Source: Whitmania pigra
Taxonomy: Eukaryota > Annelida > Clitellata > Hirudinida > Haemopidae
Direction: 5' to 3'
DNA length: 64,000 bases
NCBI GenBank assembly: GCA_021613335.1
Contig: JAJTWR010000332.1
Coordinates: 2,095,001 to 2,159,000 of the forward strand
Shown here in pieces: positions 53,742 through 64,000 of the stretch. The notes below the pieces were generated by a model, which was given only the letters and a program-made list of their open reading frames with translations, searched no databases and was not told the DNA's origin. Position numbers and translations under genes: made by a program. Each line of letters begins with the position of its first letter. Position 1 is the stretch's first letter.

Positions 53742-55317
53742 CCCTGGCCGACAACGAGAAAAAGAAAGGCGGCACCAAAAACTCAAAATGTTAATAATGG
53801 ACGCCGAGACGGATTAGCATGTTCAGAATGGTAGTCATAATCGAAAGTACTATTTCTTAGGTGATACTATCTTAAATTAATATAAAATTATTAATCAATT
53901 ATAAAAAAAACTAACATTATAAGCTTTACATGTTCAATTTAAACAAATTTTTAGGTAAGAATCATTAGATTGCAGTATTTATGAATTTAATTTTACAATA
54001 TTTATTTCAGAACACAATGTTTACATTTAACAAGCTTTGAATTATCACTAATTTCAGCTTTTGAAAAATATCTTTAGTGAATTCTCGAAGATGTTAATCT
54101 AAAATTTTCATGCTATTTTCTTCACTTTCAGCCATTATCATAAAAATAGTGATTCCAGAAATCAATATTATTTAGCCATTTTCTTATTCTCTTTTTCATC
54201 ATATGTGATCATCGCCATATGCCTTGTGTATTACCTGTGCGATGTCAAGTGCGATAGGTAGCATTGAAAAGAACAAAGACCTGCACACAGGTGTGTCTGC
54301 GATGCGATTGACCACCAGGTGTTAAAAAGATCTGCATTCCTAAGCAAGAATTCTGTTATAATTTCGGCTATAATTTTAGCCCGTCGACAATTGAGGTGAT
54401 GTAGAAAAACAGGAAATCTACACATGTGATGTGCCGCTCAACATGATTGTACAGCACTTCTGAGTACACAAGCGATAAGCCAGCCTTAGACGTGCTGACG
54501 AATTTAATCAGACGATCTCGTCATAGGCATACCGAGAGTGATCCGAAATCTCTGCTTCCTTCTTTGAATTTGAAGATAAACAAACTTCGACCATAAAAAG
54601 TTTCTGGCTACAGATGTTTATGAGCAGTTAATTAAAACTTAGATTTAAAATATTGACAGAGTGAATCTGTTTTTATCTATCGTGATGTTTATTCATTATT
54701 AACTGTTTCGCTCTATGATCTAACGAGGCATTTGAAATTTCGATCCAATTATTTATTGATATAATTATTCAAAACGCATTCTGTCTGCTCTTTATTCTAA
54801 CGGCGGTATTTATAGAACTTTCTAAATATTCTGTTTAAATAGTAAGCAGTTTGCCAAGGTAATTTTCTGCACGTTTCGATTCAAACACGTGGATGTGGAT
54901 GCAGGATGATGGATGGAAGAAACAAAGAAAGAAACTAGAATGAGTGAGTGTCAAAAGGAACCAACAGATGCTCAAAGATATGGCTCAGAACGAACAGCTG
55001 TGATGTTGAGAAGAGGAAGTGATTGGGTGGAATGCAACGAGCGGTGCTGTTTCCAAAACAATAATTTCCATCTCTAATTATTCCTAAATTTTATTATACT
55101 TTTCAACTTAATAGCCGCAATAATTGCCAACAAAAAACCGTCCATAATAAATTATCCGAAGTCAGTGTATAGAAATTAAATGTTGATACAAAGGCATACA
55201 AAAAATTAATACAAACTATCGCGAGTAATATCACGGAATAATATCCATAAATAATAATCTTTTTCTAGACTAACAAGATCCTCAAGAACATCGAATTAAA
55301 GCTTTTAGACAACGAAG
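53742..55317. other. spacer between hnRNP A/B and ATOH8
   Basis: No coding exon was recognised. The left end should hold the hnRNP promoter; the sequence near 53750-53820 is somewhat GC-richer. The right end should hold the ATOH8 3' untranslated region. The middle is AT-rich without notable repeats. Confidence 0.5.
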
Positions 55318-56676
55318 TCAATGTCGCCTCTTTGTCTTTCCCTCGGATTGGATTGTCTGCGTGCAGAGGTCAACACACTGACTGAAGGTCATTGAGTCTG
55401 TCGAGGACTTGAGGTTTGCCATCTCCGAAGTTTCGTAGTCTTCCAATTCTGCCAGCTTGACAAGAGCCAGAATGTAACTGCAAGCTATGCGCAGTATGGC
55501 GAGTTTGCTCAATCTTTGGTTGTGGGAATAGGAAGGCACTGCCTTTCTAAGGCTCTCGAAGGCGGCGCTGATGGTGTGAACCCGAGTTCGCTCCCGAGCG
55601 TTGGCCTCGATCCTTCGCTGTTTCGTCATGTTTTTGTAATTCTTACGTTGATGCGCTCCGCCGTGACTGTTGAAAGAACTGTTCTGAGGATTGCAGGAAG
55701 ACCTGTCGACTAAACTGGTCTTGTGCTCTTGTCGATGTTGACTCGCTTTCTTGCTATTTTTATCTACATTTTCAGACGATTTTTCGATAAAAGGTCGATC
55801 CGGTACTTGTTTCTCAATCACTTCTTCGGTGATGCTCACGGACTCTGAATCTTGTTCACTTTTAAACTTCGTCAGCAGCCCCTCCTCATTGGAGGCTTTG
55901 ACATCGGTTGATGAACATCTCGATGCACAGTCGTAATTCGATGTTTCAGGCTTTCCTATGTGTTCGCTGAGTCTGTTTTTGAAATTAAGATGAAACTCGT
56001 TGGCATCGTCTGAATAATTATTTTTTCCGTCTGAATTCACAAATGACCTCAGCCTCTTCAATTCATTCATTCTCTTCAATTCATCCGGCGCTTCTCTCGG
56101 AGATAGCTTTGGTAGACCTGGAATGTCTTGCAGTGGAGAAGAGGAATTGACAACTAAATGAGGTTGCACCAATTGCTGGAGTTGACGATGGTGATTGTGC
56201 TGCTGGGTGAGTAGTGACAATGACACAAGAACGTCCAAAGGTGCCGCATCTTGCAGAAAACCTCGAGCAGTAGAATTAGCCGACGAAGCTACGAAAAGGT
56301 CTGACTTGTTCTGACCTACTTTTTCCATCCGTGACCTTTTCTCGAGGAGATTGTCGGCTTCAATTTCAGATGCGAAACTGGAGCAGCTTGTGCTCTCTGA
56401 GCAGATGTTGCGAATGCTGAAGTCGGTGATCCTCCTCCTGGGTTCCGCCATCTTTCGTTTGTTCCTCTTTCCAGGCGAGATGTTTATTGCTCCAGAGGTG
56501 GATGACGACGACGACGACGATGGAGTTGACAGTTGACACTCGTTGGATTTGAACTCGATCGTGCACGTTTCATCCGGGAAGTTCTCCTTCTTTAAAGGAC
56601 GATTTTGATCGGATTCAGAACTTTTTCTTTCGCTCTGGAAAACATTGGAAGCTTCCTGGACCATCTTGGAATTCAT
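55318..56676 (-). CDS. ATOH8: ATOH8/Net-type bHLH transcription factor, single exon
   Basis: One uninterrupted 452-codon frame. The bHLH is at residues about 352-411, with basic region RRIEANARERTRVHTISAAF, loop SYSHNQRLSKL and helix 2 LAILRIACSYILAL. The HTISAAF and LSKLAILRIAC combination together with the C-terminal FSQCVDLCTQTIQSEG block (residues 431-446) is specific to the ATOH8/Net group and separates it from Atonal and Neurogenin. The long N-terminal region is Ser-rich and low in complexity, with basic RNKRKMAEPRRR at 71-82. It also contains FSIRNI (86-91), which resembles the eh1 Groucho-binding motif. Vertebrate ATOH8 has introns, so the intronless form is a lineage difference or a retrocopy. 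The frame is intact over its whole length, which argues for function. The start is the first ATG of the frame. Confidence 0.93.
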   Translation of the reverse strand: MNSKMVQEASNVFQSERKSSESDQNRPLKKENFPDETCTIEFKSNECQLSTPSSSSSSSTSGAINISPGKRNKRKMAEPRRRITDFSIRNICSESTSCSSFASEIEADNLLEKRSRMEKVGQNKSDLFVASSANSTARGFLQDAAPLDVLVSLSLLTQQHNHHRQLQQLVQPHLVVNSSSPLQDIPGLPKLSPREAPDELKRMNELKRLRSFVNSDGKNNYSDDANEFHLNFKNRLSEHIGKPETSNYDCASRCSSTDVKASNEEGLLTKFKSEQDSESVSITEEVIEKQVPDRPFIEKSSENVDKNSKKASQHRQEHKTSLVDRSSCNPQNSSFNSHGGAHQRKNYKNMTKQRRIEANARERTRVHTISAAFESLRKAVPSYSHNQRLSKLAILRIACSYILALVKLAELEDYETSEMANLKSSTDSMTFSQCVDLCTQTIQSEGKTKRRH

Positions 56677-59520
56677 CGTAAGCTAGGAAGCTGCAATGCT
56701 TAACTTACAAAACAGAAAGCAGCGAACGTCAAAAGTTCTCAGTGACTGCAGACTCATAAAACTGAGGAAATGGTTTCAGTGAGTAAAAAGAATGAAAGTA
56801 ATGAACTCGAAAGCACCAATTGCAACGACGTTCGACAATTTCCACTGACTCTTGTACGAATTTTTTCTTATAAACAACAAAAGCTACAAAGAAGAACCAG
56901 GTGAGTGCAGATCACGAGACACAACGTGCTTCTTCAATAGTGACACCTGTTCTGCATAAACCAGCACAGGTGTGCCTATCTCCCTTCGAACAACGATTCT
57001 CTATGAAGGGAGCCACTGTGCATGTTCATAAAATTGCCGCTGTGCTGTCGAGAGATGCTGACGATGAGAGAGTATTAAAGGGAAGATATGGATTTAGTGA
57101 GTGAGGGAATGAGATTCAATGTTGTTATGGAAGAAGTATTCACTCAGGATCTTTGAAGAACAGTATTACAATTATCATCATCATCATCATCATCATCGCC
57201 ATCACCACCATCATCATCATCGCCTTCATCAAAATCACCTGTGCCGCTTATAATCAACATCATCCTTATCGGCATCGTAATCACTTTGCCAGATTTGATT
57301 TATAAGGTGAGATGGTGAAAAAGTGAGAGAAAGGCTGGTTGAAAGAAAGTGCATCTGTTAGATTAAAAAACCATCCGCTCACCTGATTCTTTCAACATCT
57401 CTCCTTTCTTTCGTTCATTCTTTCTTTCTATCTTTTTGAAGATATCTTCGACAAACAATATTTTGTTAAAGCGCGTTAATTAAAGTTAGGCAAACTAATG
57501 TTTACATTGAATATTAATTATATGAATGCAATTAAATACACCCACTAATTAATAAACTGTTTGAATATGAACTCTTTAATTATTAATTGCAGTGCTGATT
57601 GGCTCAAGAGATCGTCACCATCGGTTGTGGATCACAGGATGTTGGTAACTTGAAAGTGGCGGCTAAATTATGCTAATTGTAGCTAATTAATATTCTAAAC
57701 CTTAAAGCGTCATTGGATAGCCATGGTCTGGTTGGTAATCCTTGTTAGACAATTAATAAATTCATTATTTGAATATTAAATCATCAACAGACAAATGAAA
57801 AATTTATTTATGTGAAAAATAAATTCTTTTGCTCGCACGTAACACTCTCCGAGACGAATCGCGTTGATTTCATTCTTAAACTTTTACTTATAAATATGAA
57901 ATAATTATTACGATGAATAAATAATAATTAAGGAAGTAAAAAATATTTCATAATTATTTGAATAATTACAGCTACGAATTTGAATGATGAGATGGAAGAT
58001 TTTGAACAAGCCAAACAAGAACGAGTTGAGCTGATGTAAACAAACAAAAGTTAGGAAATGTGACCTCGCATGACCTGCTTTAATTCTGTCAAACTGACCC
58101 AGTTAAAGAATGAATCACGTGAACATCATCCATTCTCAAAGGTGGAGTTGATTTCATAGTATTTATTTACAAAGTATTTTTTCGGTAATTTTTTGAAAAT
58201 ATTTAACAAATACTACAAATATTCTGGTCTATACTCTCGTAATCATTAAATTTCATCGGCTCCAACAGTTTCACTTTTGCGTAACATAATCATCTTCGTT
58301 ATCGTCGTTGTCATCATCATCATCATCATCATCGCCTTCGCCTGTCATCATCCTCGATGTAATCATCATCATCATCATCATCATTATCATCGCTATCATC
58401 AACAAGAGAAGCTGTTCTAGTGAATGAGCAAACAGTTGTCGTTGTTGAGATTGATTGAGTTGTTTGGCATGTGTTCCTGGCACATCACATCACATCGCAT
58501 CACATCACATCACTTTCACCATCATACCAGCATGTTATTTTCACATCGTTGTTGTATAAAGCCAAATGAAATGAAATCACATAACTCGCACAATAACTAC
58601 CACGAGCGACATTCGAAAAGAACTCGTAAAGCAGGTTTGTTTCGAAACATTAAACGATGTTTTCAAGATTTCATTCTCAACAATAACAACAACGACGTCA
58701 AAATAACATGCTGGTATGATGGTGAAAGTGATATCGATGATGACGAGGACAATAGTGACGACGATGGTTATGATGATGATGATGATGACGATGAGAGATG
58801 ATGGCGATGATGATGATGATGGCGATGATGATGATGATGATATCAGACTCTCCAACGACTCAACATCTGGTCTTAAATGAATAAGTCCGTCTCAGATGCT
58901 TTTTTCCTCATTTCGAACGCGATGACGCCGATGGTGATGATTATGATGATGATGATGATGATTGCAGTGATGATAACGATGACTTTGATAATGATGCTGA
59001 TTGTGGTGGTTATGATGGTAATGAATTTAATCGGTTCTTCACTCATTCATTCGTTCGTTCCATTCATCAAGCCATCTTCAATTCTGGAGTAATTAGTGAT
59101 CGTTTGACTGTTTGTTAGTACAATTAAATAAAAAATATTAATTAACTATTAAACAACTGGTATCAATTATTTACAATAATATGTATGTTTAATTAAATAT
59201 TCAAAAATATAATAATCAGCTTTTTGTGTCTTTAATAAAAATTATCTGCTGCATAGGAAGAGACCCCACGCTCAGCCGCGAAAACCTCAAAAAAAGAAGA
59301 AAAACATTTATTGATGAAATCCCACTAATATTCAAATTTTACTGCTAAACTTTATTGTATATATTAATTAAATGCCACTTTTTAAATGATGTAAAGGATT
59401 TTGGGGTCAAAAATAGTCATTAATTTAATAGATTCTTGAGCCTGGGCCAAGTTTGAGCAACCCACTGTTTACTCGCATATATAGAACAACAATGCAGCTG
59501 AATTAATCGTCTAGAACAAA
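56677..59520. other. ATOH8 upstream region and microsatellite-rich spacer
   Basis: The first few hundred bases are the likely ATOH8 promoter. Beyond that there are ATC/GAT tracts at about 57173-57226, 58308-58400, 58760-58840 and 58933-58970, and an ACATC pentamer run at about 58482-58513. Opposite-strand runs at 58.3 and 58.8 kb are inverted relative to each other (ATC versus GAT) and could pair. No gene was recognised. Confidence 0.5.
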
Positions 59521-59640
59521 TAACATTTAGCATGAATAAGTAACACTTAATATAAACAAATAATATTTAATATGAATAATTAACATTTAATATGAACAAT
59601 TAACATTTAATATGAATAAGTAACATTTAATATAAATAAA
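59521..59640 (+). repeat. 20-bp minisatellite, 6 copies
   Basis: Six consecutive copies of a 20-bp AT-rich unit of the form TAACATTTAATATGAATAAG with 1-4 differences each. Confidence 0.93.
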
Positions 59641-59854
59641 AGTCAGAAAATAAAATAATTAATCAACTTCGCATGCTATGGATAATATCCATAGTTGATC
59701 ATATTCATTGGATGTGTGGAACCTAATCAACCTGTGCACATGTCCACAGGAGGCAACTCGACTGTTAATTGCCAGACGTTCAATAATGACGCATTTCCAT
59801 GTTTTCCAAATGGATTTATTGAGTAGGATGTAGTTTAATATTTGCTTTCGCCGT

Positions 59855-59885
<31 letters not shown>

Positions 59886-59993
59886 GTCCATCCGTCCATC
59901 CGTCCATCCGTCCATTCGTCCATCCGTCCATCCATCCATCCATCCATCCATCCATCCATCCATCCATCCATCCATCCATCCATCCATCCATCC
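59855..59993 (+). repeat. CATC/CGTC tetranucleotide microsatellite
   Basis: About 34 tetramers. A central block alternates CATC with CGTC to give an 8-base higher-order period; both ends are pure CATC. His-Pro-Ser-Ile (plus) and Asp-Gly-Trp-Met (minus) frames are artefacts. Confidence 0.97.
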
Positions 59994-60680
59994 AGTCGTT
60001 CAAGTGCATCACACGAGGTTGTTTACTTTCGTCCACTGTTTGTTTGCTGCCAAGAAAATTCAGAACAATCGCAGATGTTGTGCACTGTTGTGCGATACAA
60101 ATCGCAGCGATTCTACATTCGTCTCTTCTTTCTTTTAAATACTCGACAACCATTAATTAACATTGTTATTGTTAATAACCATTCAATTTATTCAATTCAA
60201 TTCAAATCATCTTCATATTATTTATAAGTAACGTTTAAAGATTATAATGAATCATATTTATTTTGAGAACATAATTAAATAAATTTAACTATAATATAAT
60301 TAACATAAAATTCATAGAAGTTTACTCATTGTTTTTTTGTTTCAATCAATTTGAAAATAAAGATGTTTAATTAAATTAAAGCTCAATTTATGAGATTTTA
60401 TTCATGAGATGAAATCCCCTCAAAGATCAAAGTTGCTTGAGATTTTATATTATAACGATTCTATTCAAAGCATTCTTCAATGAGTGATTTCCATTTTGTA
60501 AATTTTAATAAAAACAAATTCCAGATATACATCGTTGGAGGAAGGTGGACACGAAAAATACTTTCCAAATTAAAGTTTTTTTGTCGGTTCTATTATTTGT
60601 TATAATAACAAGAATTACAAACATCAATTTAGCGCCATCGTTTGTAAATGGGGAGATTACCTTAAAAGAACGTGCTTAAA

Positions 60681-60945
60681 CGCCGTGTTTTCTCGAAAAT
60701 AAGATGGTGTCTTATATTAATTATTACAGTGTTTAATGTTAATTATTACAGTGTCTTATATTAATTATTACAGTGTCTTATATTAATTATTACAGTGTCT
60801 TATATTAATTATTATAGTGTCTTATATTAATTATTACAGTGTCTTATATTAATTATTACAGTGTCTTATATTAATTATTATAGTGTCTTATATTAATTTT
60901 GCTCGAAAAGACGCGCTAGGGCTTATTTTCGGGGAGGTCTTACAT
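60681..60945 (+). mobile_element. MITE-like repeat with an internal 22-bp expansion
   Basis: The ends are imperfect inverted repeats sharing CGAAAATAAG (left near 60694; right as CTTATTTTCG near 60922). Between them, 60707-60898 is made of nearly nine tandem copies of a 22-bp unit containing GTGTCTTATATTAATTATTA. The unit's first part also occurs once as the natural left interior of the element, so the array seems to have grown from it. No transposase is present, and the superfamily is not assigned. Confidence 0.6.
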
Positions 60946-62138
60946 TTTCATTATAAACAACCCACCAGCACATTTTTCATGTTACACAGGTTATTAAGCC
61001 ACAAGAAAGGCAAGGAATATGGTTTAAAATGTTAAAAGCTCCCTCTTACAGAACTTGTTTAAATTAGTCAAATACGTTCATATCATCTTCTTCTGGATCA
61101 TCAATATAAATCTCTAAACTCTGAATTATGCCTGAATTTTTTGCGAATCCATTTCCCGCTGAACCATTGGTCTTAATCTCTCACACTTAGTAAAAGAACC
61201 CCGTGTTCATGTACCCCGCCACATTGGCAGCACAACTGCCAGTGATTTGACACTGAATTCTTAATCCAACTCACAACATCTCGCAGGTTAGGCTTCACAG
61301 AGTTTCTGATCCATATTTCTACTTAATATTTCCCTTGTACAACTGTTAACTGAGGTCATCATACTACGCTCGCCATTTGAGGATCATTCGGATATTCAAC
61401 TTATTTTCTTTACAGAAAGCTGTAGGATTCTTGTCCAGTGAGTCTTTCACGATTTCTGTCTTCAATGGAATAGCTTTTTCTTTTTGTACTCATCTTGTCG
61501 AAATAGGGTAATGTAAAAATAATTATTAATGGTTATAATAAATCTGTTACATATTCGACGCACTGAATTGAGAACATTCTTAAACACAACCCGATGCTAT
61601 TGTTCTTATTGGTTATTTAACGTATCTGCTTACCCGTTTACATCTTACGTGCGATTACAATACAAATTTACTGATATTAAATTAATGGCTTGCAGTCCAA
61701 CTTATTATTGTGTTGCACCATACCGAAAATGCCGACTAACGATATTAACTAAGCTATATTTACTTATTTATAAAAGGACTTATTTAAAATTGTTATATTG
61801 TAAACATCTAAAAAAAAGTTGCTTCTTCAAATGGCAATATTTTTCGTTGCTATGCTTGTTATAAAAATCTAGCCCTGGTTGCTCATTTACAGGACTTCTC
61901 AACTTTGGCTTTTCTTTGTTTTGACACATCCCCCTCGAATGTTGTCATTGAGATGAGTCATGTTAGAAACTAAATTTATATAATTGTTTGTAATAGTTCA
62001 AAATTTACATTTATCTAAATTATTGCAAATAAATAATTCTATAATTTTAAGCCAAAATTAATATTTGAGGATTGCACAACATTTTGAAATCACTGCGTCT
62101 TAAAATGGCCTACTTTTATATCCAATAGAAATTTTGTT
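60946..62138. other. spacer, no gene seen
   Basis: Mixed then AT-rich sequence. The plus frame at 61529-61864 (111 codons) is rich in Leu/Tyr/Phe, has no recognisable domain and is most likely chance in AT-rich DNA. Confidence 0.45.
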
Positions 62139-62732
62139 CTAACTATATCTACGAATGAAAATACAGAGAATTAGGTCATACAGAACTAAATATGTCATTT
62201 GGAGAGCATAAATGAACGTCTCTTGAATGGTTGTCAGGGTGAGTCGGGTTCGGTTGGTGGTTGCTTCGTTGACTGCTCGCTGGGCAAGCGTTGAGAGGAG
62301 ATGATTGACTGGAAGTGGGTCCTGTCTCACACAAAATAACATTTCATCTCCAGGCTTACTTCGCTGTTCCGGGGTCCTTTCATAGGATCTCGGGCTCACC
62401 TCGTCGGCTGAACGGCGGACCGCAGCGATCCCGCTATCGTCGCCAGACGCTTGGGATTGGTCCGCTGTGAAGCTGACCCCGAGTGACTTCTGTTGGGTTT
62501 ACGCTTTTTGCATCCTAATAGCGTATCCATCTGGAGGTTGGATTGGGGTCGCTTCACTTGCTGCTATAATAGCGAAGAGCTCTTTTTGAGTGGGATAGGT
62601 ATCACTTCTGTCAATCGTTGGTTCTTGGGAACTGACACTGAGTGCCGGATTTGGGCATGGTTTTGGTCGTTGTTTGCGACAGGAGCCTCCACCAAAGAAC
62701 AGTTTTATGCTTTGCTTAGTAGCCAGGTGATC
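62139..62732 (-). pseudogene. GC-rich reading frame broken by one stop, unidentified
   Basis: One frame on the minus strand is open for 77 codons (62732-62502), meets a single TAA at 62501-62499 and stays open in the same frame for another 119 codons to TAG at 62139. The translation is hydrophilic and protein-like (KELFAIIAASEATPIQPPDG before the stop; ERTPEQRSKPGDEMLFCVRQ after it). G+C and CpG are clearly above the surroundings. No family is recognised and no splice sites were found that would remove the stop. It could be a decayed gene or transposon ORF, or noncoding GC-rich sequence: an imperfect stem exists at about 62409-62470. Confidence 0.35.
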
Positions 62733-63550
62733 TTAACTATTAGTCATTATGTCATATGCACTGCGTTTAATTATACTAATTAGTGGTAATTAACGTGTAT
62801 AAATGATAAGCATTTCTCCACTGTTTGGGGACGGCATAGAAACGCCCAAAGGGAGCAAATGTGACTAAGTTTTAATGAATTGGTAGGTTGAGCGGAGGAA
62901 TTATCGCTTGAATGAGCAGTCTGGTTGCGCTTCATGTGAGTTCAGTTAAAATGAGATCAGAATATTGTTTATTTTCACAAAACGTGATAGACTTAAGTGA
63001 ATTTGGATTAAGTGTAATTAACTTTCTTGAATCATAAGCGCTGGAGTACTAACGTCGCGTGATAATGATATGATGATTCAACAATAAGGCCAACTTTGTA
63101 ATGCATGCATGGCCTGCTAGCATCTACCTACGTCCAAACAACTCAGAAGAGGCCACAAATTAATCATACATATATCGAATACAACATTTTAATGGAGCGG
63201 CATGATATCATCGAGAGTATCATGCCACATAGTCCATCTTATTAAAGTGCAACAACAGCTGAGCAAGACTCAAATACTTTGATAATGGCTTTTTCTAATA
63301 TAGATATATGCAAAGGGAAGCATCCATTGGCTTCAGCTTGCATATCGGCATGCCCAAGGATCACAGCTTCAATCACAAAACCCAAATCCTAATTAAATCT
63401 TTAATTAAATTAAATCTTCAATCTTCATAAAATGTCATCAAATAAAAGTCTATCAATCCCTGGACATAGCAAAATGTGTATCCAATTTATTAATGTTATT
63501 TATTGAAGCTCAGATCAGAGCTAACTTCATTCCATTTTTTAATATGCACT
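62733..63550. other. spacer, 3' side of the right-edge gene
   Basis: AT-rich; nothing coding was recognised. It probably contains the 3' untranslated region of the minus-strand gene that ends at 63551. Confidence 0.45.
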
Positions 63551-64000
63551 TCAAGGGTTAATAAACAGTTGAATGAAACCAAAAATGGGTAACAATTTGT
63601 TCCAATCGTGCCTAAAGAGTTCATCATTGTGACCATACCACGTTGTTATAACTTCAAAAAGCCAATTTACAGTATAACCAGGAATCACCTGAGCTGGTTC
63701 AAATAGGTAAGTTGCAATAAACATCAGCAATTAGATTGTCATATTCAGATGTAAACAAAAGGAGAACCTAGCATACACATTATAAGCCTATTCTTATTCA
63801 TGATATAACTGAACCAAAATCCTACTGTTGACAAATTCTTGCTGCCTGTGACCATGAAGCTAATATTCTATTGAAATGTACCTAATTTGAATCCTCTGTA
63901 TGTAAAACTATTGTCGTTGCCTTCAACATTTGCTCCTCTCCGTTTTCTTTTCTGACTTGAACGTCTTTGAGAATTATTTTTGCCTTGTTTCCCTGGCGTT
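63551..64000 (-). CDS. C-terminal part of an unidentified gene, runs off right edge
   Basis: Two exons are proposed in transcript order: 64000 (window edge) to 63882, then 63693-63551 ending in TGA. The first is very basic and Ser/Gln-rich (KRKRRG, QRRSSQ) and ends NSFTYRGFKL at donor GTACAT. The second, after acceptor CCAG, keeps frame (phase 1) and reads AQVIPGYTVNWLFEVITTWY, then NDELFRHDWNKLLPIFGF. The Trp/Tyr/Phe-rich helical character and in-frame junction argue for real coding sequence. A basic, disordered segment followed by a compact helical C terminus could suit a nuclear protein. The family is not recognised. Confidence 0.5.

Noticed and set aside
59659..60153. 164- and 98-codon frames with DGWM or HPSI repeats
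   Set aside because: They are produced by the CATC tetranucleotide array; the non-repeat parts are not protein-like.
61529..61864. 111-codon plus-strand frame with Cys/Tyr/Leu-rich translation
   Set aside because: AT-driven composition with no domain or transcript signals.

Overview
This is nuclear DNA from an animal. It is AT-rich and has multi-exon genes with GT-AG introns. Seven genes are recognisable, and all have good animal homologues: SGF29, CCDC96/CFAP184, a Polyhomeotic (PHC) protein, a REEP5/6-type protein, the histone-mRNA stem-loop binding protein SLBP, an hnRNP A/B protein and an ATOH8/Net bHLH factor. Short introns, a long Gln-rich Polyhomeotic, an intronless ATOH8 and a cilia gene together suggest an invertebrate bilaterian. 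The phylum cannot be fixed from this window. Very long ATT/AAT and ATC/GAT trinucleotide arrays are a strong genomic signature.

Layout. 1-1.6 kb: the end of an unidentified upstream gene, then spacer. 1.64-3.83 kb (+): SGF29. 4.15-9.02 kb (-): CCDC96, converging on SGF29, with a dead hAT transposon in one intron. 9.92-18.63 kb (-): Polyhomeotic, 11 coding exons whose joined length is an exact multiple of three (1424 aa). 18.6-47.5 kb: about 29 kb with no recognised gene. It holds GC-richer CCAAT-box regions that could be the distal promoter or 5' exons of Polyhomeotic, perfect RFX-type X-boxes, minisatellites, a palindromic MITE and several very long microsatellites. 47.57-48.97 kb (-): REEP; 49.38-50.76 kb (+): SLBP. 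These two are head-to-head across 414 bp. 52.1-53.7 kb (-): hnRNP A/B. 55.3-56.7 kb (-): ATOH8/Net. 56.7-63.5 kb: microsatellites, minisatellites, a MITE-like repeat and a GC-rich interrupted reading frame. 63.55-64.0 kb (-): the last two exons of a gene that runs off the right edge.

The genes do not form one pathway. SGF29 (SAGA histone reader), Polyhomeotic (PRC1) and ATOH8 (transcription factor) act in chromatin or transcription. SLBP and hnRNP A/B act on RNA, CCDC96 in cilia and REEP in ER shaping. The exon models were made by hand from frame continuity and splice sites. Frame closure across 5-11 exons in each gene is the main internal support. No undescribed multi-gene system is evident. 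The items most worth a second look are the Polyhomeotic architecture and its 29-kb upstream region, the nested hAT / tRNA-Glu-like palindrome, the GC-rich interrupted frame near 62.4 kb, the unidentified right-edge gene and the modular phase-1 glycine exons of the hnRNP gene.
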